The notes beneath the pieces were generated by a model. It did not search any database, had not been told where the DNA came from, and was given only the letters and a program-made list of their open reading frames with translations. Shown piece by piece: positions 34,093-41,762 of a stretch of 64,000 nt of DNA. A program made the translations under genes and the position numbers. This DNA comes from Halobacterium sp. R2-5 (GTDB lineage Archaea; Halobacteriota; Halobacteria; Halobacteriales; Halobacteriaceae), in NCBI RefSeq assembly GCF_011734195.1, contig NZ_JAANTH010000002.1, positions 186,001-250,000 on the forward strand, in the 5' to 3' direction. Each line of letters starts with the position of its first letter. Positions within the stretch are counted from its first letter, which is position 1.

Positions 34093-34192
34093 AATGCGTT
34101 CCCGAGATACTAGATTCACGCGTCTTGATGATGGTTCTCGTATTGGCTGCTACGAAAGCATCAAAGACCAAATGTACAGCAGGAAACGGAAG

Positions 34193-34266
34193 TGGGCCAG
34201 TCCGGATTTGAACCGGAAGCTTCCACCTTATCAGAGTGGCGCTCTACCTAATTGAGCTACTGGCCC
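34193..34266 (-). tRNA. tRNA-Ile (anticodon GAT)
   Basis: The minus strand reads GGGCCAGTAGCTCAATTAGG at the 5' end, anticodon loop CTGATAA, T loop GGTTCAAATCC and closes with CTGGCCCA. The 74-nt length and all stems are standard. The AT-rich island lies directly past its 3' end. Confidence 0.95.
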
Positions 34267-34332
34267 GAACGCATCCCGACGTTTGCCGCTGGTACAATTA
34301 AGGGTTTCCTTTCTACGGTGCGCCGTCCTGCG

Positions 34333-34935
34333 TTACCGGCTGTCGTCGTCCTCGAACTCGACGTCGTAGGCGTCCTCGTCGAGGTCGATGGTGTCGTCGT
34401 CGCGGCTGGCGCCCCCGGAGCCGAAGCCAGGGCCGCTGCCGCCGCTGCTGCCACCGCTGCCGCCACCGCCGCCTGTGGCGTCGAACGGGCCGGCGCCGCT
34501 GTCGTCGTCGCCCGGGAAGCCGAACGTGTAGACGTTCCCAGTGGCGAAGCCGCCGATCTTCGCGTCGAGTTTGGGCTTGATGACCCACTCCTTGACGACG
34601 TAGCGGAACGGGTACCGCGTCACCGGGAACACGAGCAGGAAGCCGAGCGCGTCCGTGAGGAGGCCGGGCGTGAGGAGGAACGCGCCGGCGGCGATGAGCA
34701 GACCGCCGTCGACGAGCTCGTCCGTCGGGGTCTCCCCGCGCGCCAGCGAGCGCTGGATGCGCCGGAGCGTGTTCCGTCCCTCCGCGCGCACGAACAGCGT
34801 GCCGAGCAGCGCGGTGAGGACGACGAGCGCGACTGTCACCTGCCAGCCGACCTGGCCCGCGACGAACACCAGGAAGAGGGCGTCCGCCAGCGGGACGACC
34901 AGCAGCGCGAGGAACAGCCACCGGAGTCGGGGCAT
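34333..34935 (-). CDS. fxsA: FxsA-family membrane protein
   Basis: This 200-residue protein has the FxsA core (residues 1-125: LRWLFLALLVVPLADALFLV, a TALLGTLFVRAEG segment and GGLLIAAGAFLLTPGLLTDALG). A C-terminal cytoplasmic tail is rich in glycine and serine and then strongly acidic. FxsA relieves phage exclusion in E. coli when overproduced; its native role is unknown. A minus-strand CTATGGG box at 34959-34966 fits the start. Confidence 0.88.
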   Translation of the reverse strand: MPRLRWLFLALLVVPLADALFLVFVAGQVGWQVTVALVVLTALLGTLFVRAEGRNTLRRIQRSLARGETPTDELVDGGLLIAAGAFLLTPGLLTDALGFLLVFPVTRYPFRYVVKEWVIKPKLDAKIGGFATGNVYTFGFPGDDDSGAGPFDATGGGGGSGGSSGGSGPGFGSGGASRDDDTIDLDEDAYDVEFEDDDSR

Positions 34936-35035
34936 GTGTCACGGAGTTGCGTCCCGCGACCCATAGCCTTTCTGTTGGGCGAGCCCGACTCGCCCGTGTC
35001 GAAACGGTTTCCCGGGTTCGCCGCGCAGCGAACGT

Positions 35036-36661
35036 ATGGACGAGTCCGGTGACGCGACGCGCGTGGAGTGGCGCGAGTGGGGCGCGGCGGCGTTCGAGGA
35101 GGCCGCCGAGCGCGACGTGCCAGTGCTGGTGTCACTGGTGGCGTCGTGGAGCGACTGGTGCCGGCAGATGGACGAGCGCACGTTCGCGGAGCCGCGCATC
35201 GCGGCGAACGTCAACGACGACTTCGTGCCGGTGCGCGTGGACGCCGACCGCCACCCGCGCGTGCGGGAGCGGTACAACATGGGCGGGTTCCCGTCGACGG
35301 TGTTCGTGACGCCGTCGGGCGACCACATCGCGGGCGCGACGTTCCTCGAACCCGAGGGCTTCCGGGGAATTCTCCAGCGCGTCCGCGAGACGTACGACGA
35401 GCGCGGCGAGGACGCGGGGAGCGTACCGCGCGCGCTCGCTGGTGGCGAACCGCCCGCGGGAACGGTCGACGCTGACATCGAGCGCCTGCTCGCGGGCCAG
35501 CTCGGCGAGCAGTACGACGCCGACTACGCTGGCTGGGGGACCGACGAGAAGTTCCCGCTGCCCGCCACAATCGAGTTCGCGCTGAAGCGCGAGCGCGACC
35601 AGGCGCTGCGGACGCTCGACGCGATCCGCCGGAACCTCACGGACGACGTCGACGGCGGCTTCTTCCGGTTCGCGCACGGCCGTGACTGGTCGGACGTCCA
35701 GCGCGAGAAGGTGCTCGCGGAGAACGCCAGCCTGCTCCGGGCGTTCGCGTCGGCGTACCTCCACACGGGCAGCGAGGAGTACCGGGAGCCCGCCGAGCAC
35801 ACCATCGAGTACGCGACGGGGACCCTGTGGACGGGGGAGGCGTTCGGCGGCAGTCAGGTCGCCGGCGAGTACTTCGACGCGTCCGCCGACGAGCGCGCGA
35901 GCCACGAGGAGCCACCGGTTGACGAGACAGCGTACGCGGACGTGAACGCGCTCGCGGCGGACGCGCTGTTGTCCTTCGCGGCGTACACGGACGACGACAC
36001 CGCGACGCGGTACGCCGAGCGCACGCTCGACTACCTCCGTGAGACGCTCGTCGACGGCGGGACCGTCCGGCACTTCGACGACGAGCGCGCGCCCACTGGC
36101 TTGCTCGCGGACCGCGCGCGCGTCGTGCAGGCGTTCGCGACGGCGGCGCAGGTGCTCGACGGCGACTACCTCGACACCGCGGTCGCGGTCGCGGACGCCG
36201 CCATCGACGACTTGCAGGACGCGACGGGCGCGTTCCAGGACGGCCCCGCGGAGGGCGCCGGCCTGCTGGACAGGCCGCTGCGCCCCATCGACGACACCGC
36301 GGTGATGGCGAACGCGCTCGTGGACCTCCACTACCTCACGCGGGAGTCGCGCTACCACGAGGTCGCGTCGGACGCGGTCGGCGCGTTCGCTGGCGCCGCC
36401 GAGCGCATGGGCGTGCAGGTCGCGACGTACGGCACTGCCGCCTCGCGGATCGTCGACCGGCCGCTCGTCGTCGAGGTCGCCGACGAGGCGGGCAGCGACC
36501 TCCATCGCGCCGCGCTCCGGATGGCCGACCACGAGAAGGTCGTCGTCCCGGACGCCGACGGCGAACCGGGGACCGCGTGGCTCGTGGAGGCCGACGGCAC
36601 CAGCGAGGGCGTCGACTCCCCAGAGGCGCTCGCGGACCTCGTCGCGCAGTCGACGCAGTGA
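35036..36661 (+). CDS. DUF255 thioredoxin-like / AGE-barrel protein (YyaL/SSP411 family)
   Basis: This 541-residue protein has an N-terminal thioredoxin-like DUF255 domain (residues 8-125) and a long alpha/alpha-barrel resembling N-acylglucosamine epimerase. The usual CHWCHVM redox site reads SDWCRQM here, so the first cysteine is lost and only Cys43 remains. The downstream YNMGGFPSTVFVTPSG, which carries the cis-proline (FPST), is intact. Bacterial and eukaryotic homologues are linked to spermatogenesis or spore functions without a defined reaction. It is shorter than the usual ~680 residues. Confidence 0.82.
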   Translation: MDESGDATRVEWREWGAAAFEEAAERDVPVLVSLVASWSDWCRQMDERTFAEPRIAANVNDDFVPVRVDADRHPRVRERYNMGGFPSTVFVTPSGDHIAGATFLEPEGFRGILQRVRETYDERGEDAGSVPRALAGGEPPAGTVDADIERLLAGQLGEQYDADYAGWGTDEKFPLPATIEFALKRERDQALRTLDAIRRNLTDDVDGGFFRFAHGRDWSDVQREKVLAENASLLRAFASAYLHTGSEEYREPAEHTIEYATGTLWTGEAFGGSQVAGEYFDASADERASHEEPPVDETAYADVNALAADALLSFAAYTDDDTATRYAERTLDYLRETLVDGGTVRHFDDERAPTGLLADRARVVQAFATAAQVLDGDYLDTAVAVADAAIDDLQDATGAFQDGPAEGAGLLDRPLRPIDDTAVMANALVDLHYLTRESRYHEVASDAVGAFAGAAERMGVQVATYGTAASRIVDRPLVVEVADEAGSDLHRAALRMADHEKVVVPDADGEPGTAWLVEADGTSEGVDSPEALADLVAQSTQ

Positions 36662-36719
36662 CCCGCGCCGTCTAAACCGTCGGAGCGTTTTTCACCTCGG
36701 GTACGCAAGCGACAACGAG

Positions 36720-37520
36720 ATGGCTGACTTGCGGGACCTCGGCCTCTCGGAGTACGAAGCCAGCGCGTACCGCGCGCTCCTCCGAACCGGGCCGGCAACT
36801 GCCAAGGAGTTGTCCGAGGAGAGCGGCGTGCCGATGGGCCGCGTCTACGACGTGCTCGGGAGCATCGAGTCCCAGCACCTCGTGCGCAGCCAGGCCGCCA
36901 GCCGCCCGAAGAAGTACGTCGCCGTCGAGCCCGACACCGCTCTCGGCAGGCTGCTGGAGGACCGCAAACGCGAACTCCACGAGAAAGCCGACCAGTACGA
37001 GGCCGTCGTCGACGAACTGGAGTCGTCCCTCCAGACGCCCTCTCAGCCCGAGGAGGGGTTCTGGACGGCCGCGCTCGGGCCCGCGGACTCCCTGGACCTC
37101 CTCTTAGAGCGCATCGACACCGCGGACGACTCGGTGCGCCTGCTCGCCGGGTTCGAGTCGTCGAGTTTCGACGTCGCGGACACCACCAGCCGCATCGTCG
37201 ACCACCTCGAGGACGCGCTCGAACGCGGCGTCGACGTCTCCGTGCTCATCTCCCAGGAGCTCTCCGCGAAGCTCCCCCGGGAGGTCAACGAGCGCTACGT
37301 CGCCGTGCTCGCCGAACACCCCGGCTACGAGGTGCGCATCGGGCCCGTCGTCGAGGGCAACGTCACCATCGTCGACGACGCCGAGGTCTGCCTGGAAGTC
37401 ACGAACCCGGTCGAGCCCGACGAGACGTTCGCGATGATCGACCTCCACGACTCCACGTTCGCCGCCGACGTCTCCGAGGTGTTCGCGGAGACGTGGGGCG
37501 AGGCCGCGACGCTCGACTGA
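36720..37520 (+). CDS. TrmB-family transcriptional regulator
   Basis: This 266-residue protein has an N-terminal winged helix (LGLSEYEASAYRALLRTGPA, then GVPMGRVYDVLGSIE) typical of TrmB, a coiled coil (ELHEKADQYEAVVDELE) and a C-terminal effector domain with similarity to phospholipase-D-like TrmB domains. TrmB proteins control sugar uptake or glycolysis/gluconeogenesis by binding sugars. No sugar transporter is adjacent, so it may act globally. A GTTTTTC sequence at about 36687-36692 could be its box A. Confidence 0.88.
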   Translation: MADLRDLGLSEYEASAYRALLRTGPATAKELSEESGVPMGRVYDVLGSIESQHLVRSQAASRPKKYVAVEPDTALGRLLEDRKRELHEKADQYEAVVDELESSLQTPSQPEEGFWTAALGPADSLDLLLERIDTADDSVRLLAGFESSSFDVADTTSRIVDHLEDALERGVDVSVLISQELSAKLPREVNERYVAVLAEHPGYEVRIGPVVEGNVTIVDDAEVCLEVTNPVEPDETFAMIDLHDSTFAADVSEVFAETWGEAATLD

Positions 37521-37523
37521 CCC

Positions 37524-37778
37524 CTACAGGGCGTCCGCGCGGTCGCCGAACCGCTCGGCGAACGCCTCGCCGAGCATGTCCGCGAGTTCGTCCTCCGTCG
37601 CGCGCGTGTGGAGCTCCTCGATGCGCTCCTCGCTGATGTCCGCGAAAATCGGGACGACCTTCCTGATTACGACGTAGGACGCGCCCAACGCGACGGCGGC
37701 GGCGACCGCGCCCCGCGGGCCGTAGCGGTCGTAGCCGAACTTGACTGCGTTGACGACGATCGTGGAGACACCGACCAT
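37524..37778 (-). CDS. Small haloarchaeal membrane-associated protein (84 aa)
   Basis: One hydrophobic helix (AVAAAVALGASYVVIRKVVP, near residues 24-43) precedes an acidic amphipathic C-terminal half (ISEERIEELHTRATEDELAD). Its stop is three bases from that of the convergent TrmB gene. No family name is recalled; it looks like a conserved haloarchaeal small protein. Confidence 0.65.
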   Translation of the reverse strand: MVGVSTIVVNAVKFGYDRYGPRGAVAAAVALGASYVVIRKVVPIFADISEERIEELHTRATEDELADMLGEAFAERFGDRADAL

Positions 37779-37871
37779 ACGGGACGTTCGCCGACCGCGC
37801 TCAAGTCGCTTTCTCAGCCGGTCACCTGTTGGTCGCTAATTCGCATGCTGCCGCCCGAAAACAGACGCCTG

Positions 37872-38810
37872 CTACTCGGCGGTCGCGTCGACTTCCTCGC
37901 GCAGCGCGCCGAACTCGGCGATGCGTTCGGCGTGGGCGTTGTGCTGGTGGATGGACTCGTCGTTGGACTGCTTCATCGTCACGACCGCGTCGTCGTCGAG
38001 GTGGTCGAACTCGGAGACGACGCCCTCGGCCATCGAGCGCACGCAGTCCTCGACGAACTTCGCGTTCGCGTGGGCGGCGTACGTCATCGCGTCCTCGTCC
38101 GGGCGCTTCGCGAGGTTGTAGATGCGCGCGCTCATCGAGTCCCGCGCGACGTCCACGACGTCCATCAGGTCGACCTCGGGGTCGCCCGAGGTCTCGATGG
38201 TGAGCGTGGCGTGCCCGCGCTGGCTGTGGCCGGCCTGCGGGACTTCCTGGAGGAACTCGCGGACGTCGCCTTCGCCGACGCCGAGGTCGCGGAGCTTCTC
38301 GCGGGCGTGCTGGCCCATCATCTGCTGGCTGCACGGGCAGACGGTCATGCCGACGACGCGCGCGCCGATCTCCTCGCGGGTCGCCTCGCCCTCCTCGGCG
38401 GTCGCGGACGCGAGGATGTCGACGGTGCCCTGCGTCGGCAGGCCGCTCGCGGGCGTCTCGTCCTGAATCATCAGCTCCGCCTCCATCTCCACGGTGGCGG
38501 TCGTCGTGTACTCGTGTTTCTCGAGGAGCCGCTCGGCGGCCTCCCCGCACATCTCCTCGACCTGGTAGACGGGCTCGGAGACGGCTTCTTCGAGGGTCTC
38601 GTCGATGACTTCCATGTTCCGGCTCATGTCGATGCCCTTCCGGCCTTGCGGGAGGTCGACGTACACCTCGAACTCCGCGGTCAACACGATGGGGCGCTTG
38701 TCCTCGCGGGCGATCTTCACGAGCTTCTCGACGCCCGTCACCCCGACCTGACTCAGACCGACCGCGACGTCCGGCTCGGTCGCCTGTACGTCCGGTAGCT
38801 GCTGGCTCAT
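37872..38810 (-). CDS. mptA: GTP cyclohydrolase MptA (type IV, Fe(II)-dependent)
   Basis: This 312-residue protein of the FolE2/MptA family makes 7,8-dihydroneopterin 2',3'-cyclic phosphate from GTP, the first step of archaeal pterin synthesis. Signatures are [16 protein letters not shown] near residues 54-69, the metal-site CPCSQQMM, and [15 protein letters not shown] 38810 is chosen because residues 1-10 are acidic and unstructured and a minus-strand GGTTAGTGA box at 38829-38837 lies upstream. Confidence 0.92.
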   Translation of the reverse strand: MSQQLPDVQATEPDVAVGLSQVGVTGVEKLVKIAREDKRPIVLTAEFEVYVDLPQGRKGIDMSRNMEVIDETLEEAVSEPVYQVEEMCGEAAERLLEKHEYTTTATVEMEAELMIQDETPASGLPTQGTVDILASATAEEGEATREEIGARVVGMTVCPCSQQMMGQHAREKLRDLGVGEGDVREFLQEVPQAGHSQRGHATLTIETSGDPEVDLMDVVDVARDSMSARIYNLAKRPDEDAMTYAAHANAKFVEDCVRSMAEGVVSEFDHLDDDAVVTMKQSNDESIHQHNAHAERIAEFGALREEVDATAE

Positions 38811-38865
38811 TGCGGCGGCATAGGGGTGGTGGCTCACTAACCCTTTCCGTTCCGGCGACCGCCTC

Positions 38866-39693
38866 TCACTCCAGTTTGTTCAGCGCCTGGAAGAAGTCCG
38901 CGTTCGGGCCGGCGACCCGCGCCGGCTCGTCGGCCGCCTCGAGCGTGATCACCTCGGGAGTCCGCACGCGCTGGCTGTTCGAGCCGTCGCTGGACACCAC
39001 CGCGTGCTCCGGACCGTCGACCCGCACCGTCACCTCGCCGCCGACGGGCGTCAGCAGCGGCGGCATCGCGTCCCGCGAGCACATCCCCGTCACGACGAAC
39101 GCGCCGACCCCGGGCTGCACGAGCGGCCCGCCCTCGCTGAGGTTGTACGCCGTGCTCCCGGTCTGGGTCGCGACGATGACGCCGTCGGCGTGCGTCGCCT
39201 CGAACAGCGAGCCGTCCACGCGCACCTCCACGTCGACGCCGTGGCCGTGCCCGCGCTGTTCGCCCTGAATCACGACCTCGTTCAGCGCGGGCGTCAGCGA
39301 CCACCCCCGCTCGCCGGACGCCACCACGCGGGCGGCCTCGCGGTGACGGACCTCGCCGCGCTCCCGGTAGCGCTCGACCTCCTCGCGGACCGCCGCCACC
39401 GCGTCCTCGGGCGCGACCGCGTTCAGGAACCCGACCTCGCCGAGGTTCACGCCGAGCACTGGCGTCGACCCCGCGCCCCGTGCCGTGAACAGAAAGGTTC
39501 CGTCCCCGCCGATACTCACGACGAGGTCGCAGGCGTCGAACTCGCCGACATCGTAGCCGTTGCCGTCGAGGGCGTCCGCCGTCGCCGAGTCCAGCCACAC
39601 CGTCACGTCCTCGCCAGCGAGCATCTCCCGGACGTCCGCCGCGAGATACGCCGCTCGCGAGTTCCCCCGCTGTGCGACGATTCCAACGCGCAT
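38866..39693 (-). CDS. nadK: NAD kinase
   Basis: This 275-residue ATP-NAD kinase has the GGDGT motif at residues 62-66, followed by NLGEVGFLN and [17 protein letters not shown]. It produces NADP. A GTTTTTC box near 39713-39721 supports the start at 39693. It is divergent from the KaiC-like gene, with 120 bp between starts. Confidence 0.93.
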   Translation of the reverse strand: MRVGIVAQRGNSRAAYLAADVREMLAGEDVTVWLDSATADALDGNGYDVGEFDACDLVVSIGGDGTFLFTARGAGSTPVLGVNLGEVGFLNAVAPEDAVAAVREEVERYRERGEVRHREAARVVASGERGWSLTPALNEVVIQGEQRGHGHGVDVEVRVDGSLFEATHADGVIVATQTGSTAYNLSEGGPLVQPGVGAFVVTGMCSRDAMPPLLTPVGGEVTVRVDGPEHAVVSSDGSNSQRVRTPEVITLEAADEPARVAGPNADFFQALNKLE

Positions 39694-39740
39694 ACCTCCA
39701 CTCGGGGGCCGCGCTTGAAAAACCCGCGGGCGGCGGAAAC

Positions 39741-39747
39741 TACTTTT
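39741..39747 (+). promoter_or_regulatory. TATA-like box upstream of the KaiC-like gene
   Basis: TACTTTT lies 24-30 nt before an ATG at 39771 and 67-73 nt before the GTG start of the KaiC-like gene. Transcription is therefore expected to begin near 39771, giving the gene a 5' leader of about 43 nt. Confidence 0.5.
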
Positions 39748-39770
39748 CGCTGTGCCACCACCGCCGACAC

Positions 39771-39821
39771 ATGCAACCGACGGCGCCGGGCGCCGCGGGA
39801 CGGAGGCGACACCGTGGCTGA
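39771..39821 (+). CDS. Possible 16-codon upstream ORF overlapping the KaiC-like start
   Basis: ATG 39771 sits at the predicted transcription start and opens a 16-residue frame ([16 protein letters not shown]) whose TGA at 39819-39821 overlaps the GTG start (39814) of the next gene by eight bases. A GGAGG at 39802-39806 stands 7 nt before that GTG. It may serve translational coupling, or may be chance. Confidence 0.3.
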   Translation: MQPTAPGAAGRRRHRG

Positions 39822-40962
39822 CGAGGACGACGACTGGTTCGAACGCGCCTTCGAGGACGAGGAGCCGGAAGACTCCGAGCGGCCGACGGACGCCGAGCGG
39901 GACGCCGACAGCGGCGCAGACGACGAGGAAACCGATAGCGAGGACGACGAGTCGCCGGCGAGCGAGACGCCCGACGAGCAGTTCGACTCGGACCAACCCA
40001 CGGGCTTCGGCGACACCGACGTGTCCGCGTCCGACGAAAGCGAGGTCGACAACTTCGCCGCGGCGTTCGGCGGCGCCGACTCCGGCGGCGAGGACGACGA
40101 CCTCTTCGAGGACGACTTCGCGTCCGCGTTCGGCGGCGGTGGCGGAGGCGGCCCCGGCGCGGCCCCCAGCGGTGGCGGCGAGGAGGACTTCGGCTTCGAC
40201 CTCGACGGCGACGTCGGCGCCGGCGGCCCCGGCGGCTTCGAGGAGGACGAGGAGTACGAGTCCGACATCCCGCGTATCGACTTCGGCATCGAAGGCCTCG
40301 ACGAGATGGTGCAGGGCGGCGTCCCCGAGCGCTCGCTCATCGTCGCCATCGGCGGCGCCGGCACCGGGAAGACCACGTTCGGCCTCCAGTTCCTCCACGA
40401 GGCCATCGAGAACGGCGAACGCGCCGTCTACATCACGCTCGAGGAGTCCCGCAGGCGCGTCGTCCAGAGCGCCACCGACAAAGGCTGGGAGTTCGACCGC
40501 CACACCGACGAGGGCAACCTCGCCGTCATCGACATCGACCCCATCGAGATGGCGAACTCCCTCACCAGCATCCGCAACGAACTCCCGCGGCTCGTCGAGG
40601 AGTTCGGCGCCAGCCGCCTCGTCCTCGACTCCGTCTCCCTGCTGGAGATGATGTACGACGACCAGTCGGTCCGCCGCACCGAAATCTACGACTTCACCAA
40701 GGCGCTCAAGGAAGCCGGCGTCACCACGATGCTCACCAGCGAAGCCTCCGAGGACAACCCCTTCGCCTCCCGCCACGGCATCATTGAGTACCTCACCGAC
40801 GCCGTCGTCGTCCTCCGCTACATCCGCCCCGAGGACTTCCGCGAGACCCGTCTGGCCGTCGAGATTCAGAAGATCCGCGACGCCAACCACTCCCGCGAGA
40901 CCAAGCCCTACGAGATCACTCACCAGGGCATCTCCGTCTACCGGCAAGCGAATATCTTCTAG
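39814..40962 (+). CDS. KaiC-like RecA-fold ATPase with long acidic N-terminal tail
   Basis: This 382-residue protein has residues 1-150 disordered and extremely acidic, with FGG/FGGG and Gly-rich clusters ([16 protein letters not shown]). A single KaiC domain follows (about 155-382) with Walker [10 protein letters not shown] at 180-188, [10 protein letters not shown] and the Walker B strand [11 protein letters not shown]. Archaeal KaiC-like ATPases are thought to act in signalling or motility control; the target here is unknown. The GTG start is supported by a Shine-Dalgarno GGAGG 7 nt upstream. Confidence 0.85.
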   Translation: MADEDDDWFERAFEDEEPEDSERPTDAERDADSGADDEETDSEDDESPASETPDEQFDSDQPTGFGDTDVSASDESEVDNFAAAFGGADSGGEDDDLFEDDFASAFGGGGGGGPGAAPSGGGEEDFGFDLDGDVGAGGPGGFEEDEEYESDIPRIDFGIEGLDEMVQGGVPERSLIVAIGGAGTGKTTFGLQFLHEAIENGERAVYITLEESRRRVVQSATDKGWEFDRHTDEGNLAVIDIDPIEMANSLTSIRNELPRLVEEFGASRLVLDSVSLLEMMYDDQSVRRTEIYDFTKALKEAGVTTMLTSEASEDNPFASRHGIIEYLTDAVVVLRYIRPEDFRETRLAVEIQKIRDANHSRETKPYEITHQGISVYRQANIF

Positions 40963-41118
40963 GGCGCTTTTGCGCTGCGCGCGCCTCCGGCGCGCTCGGC
41001 AAAACCGACACCAAAAGCACTCCTCGCGCCCTCCGGTCGCTCGTCGGCCTCGCGGCTTCGCCGCGAGTAAACCGCTTCGCTCGGGTCCTTCGGACCGCTC
41101 GCTCGCGGATGCTAGCTC
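40963..41118 (+). repeat. 3'-end-associated GC-rich element, copy C
   Basis: The element starts at the KaiC-like stop: GCGCTTTTGCGCTGCGCGCG, GGCAAAACC, AAAAGCACTCCTCG, GTCGGCC, a GCGGCTTCGCCGC hairpin, then GTAAACCGCTTCGCTCGGG and the GGTCC-TTC-GGACC hairpin, ending GCTCGCGGATGCTAGC. The tail 41067-41112 matches copy B. The rest of the 307-bp gap (41119-41269) holds GC-rich sequence behind the UspA gene in which nothing is recognised. Confidence 0.8.
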
Positions 41119-41269
41119 GTCGGTTGTTCGATTGGCAGAGACCTCCCCAGCTGCGTAGGTTCAAGTAAGAGACCGGGACCAACCCGAGCCGTGATCTGAA
41201 TCTGGCCCGGGTCGGCCGAGACGGGAGTGCGGCGCACCGGCCCGCGCACGTTCGCGCCGCCTGTCAGCC

Positions 41270-41695
41270 CTACCTGACGATGGTGACCGGCACCGGCGAG
41301 CGTCGGACGACGCTCTCGGCGACGCTGCCGAGGAGGATGCGGGAGACGCCCGAGCGGCCGTGACTCCCCATCACGATGTGGTCGATGTCGTTCTCGTCCG
41401 CGTAGTCCACGATAGCGCGGCTCGGCCGCCCGACCTCGGTCGTCGTGTCGAGGCCGTGGCCGTACTCGTCGGCGGTCTCCTGGGCTTCCTCGAACAGCTC
41501 GTCGGCGCTCTCTTTGGCCTGCTCGAACCACTCCTCGGAGTACCCCGGGACCGTCGCCTGCGCCGTGTACCCGGCCTCGATCGGGTCGATGACGTTGATG
41601 GCCGTGATGTCGGCGTCCTTGAACTGTTCGAGGGCGTACTCGAGGGCTTCCTTCGACTGCTCGGAGCCGTCGACGGGAACGAGAATCTTCGTCAT
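41270..41695 (-). CDS. Universal stress protein (UspA family)
   Basis: This 141-residue single-domain Usp protein reads MTKILVPVDGSEQSKEALEYA at the start and GSHGRSGVSRILLGSVAESV at the end, the ATP-binding G-x2-G-x9-G-S pattern. Such proteins bind ATP and respond to stress. The minus strand has AT-rich boxes TTTTTAACC (about 41721-41728) and GGATAAATC (about 41706-41714). The former fits leaderless spacing. Confidence 0.93.
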   Translation of the reverse strand: MTKILVPVDGSEQSKEALEYALEQFKDADITAINVIDPIEAGYTAQATVPGYSEEWFEQAKESADELFEEAQETADEYGHGLDTTTEVGRPSRAIVDYADENDIDHIVMGSHGRSGVSRILLGSVAESVVRRSPVPVTIVR

Positions 41696-41762
41696 GTCCG
41701 AGTATGGATTTATCCGCCCGGTTAAAAATTGTGTGGGCCGATTCTCCCGCAGTGGGTGACCG

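Noticed and set aside
33763-34266. tRNA-Ile as an att site with a flanking duplicate
   Set aside because: No second copy of the tRNA 3' end was found on the far side of the AT-rich island, and no integrase is present.
41119-41269. Possible RNA gene behind UspA
   Set aside because: No tRNA-like cloverleaf, conserved motif or clear hairpin series was found; it may simply be the 3' trailer of the UspA transcript.
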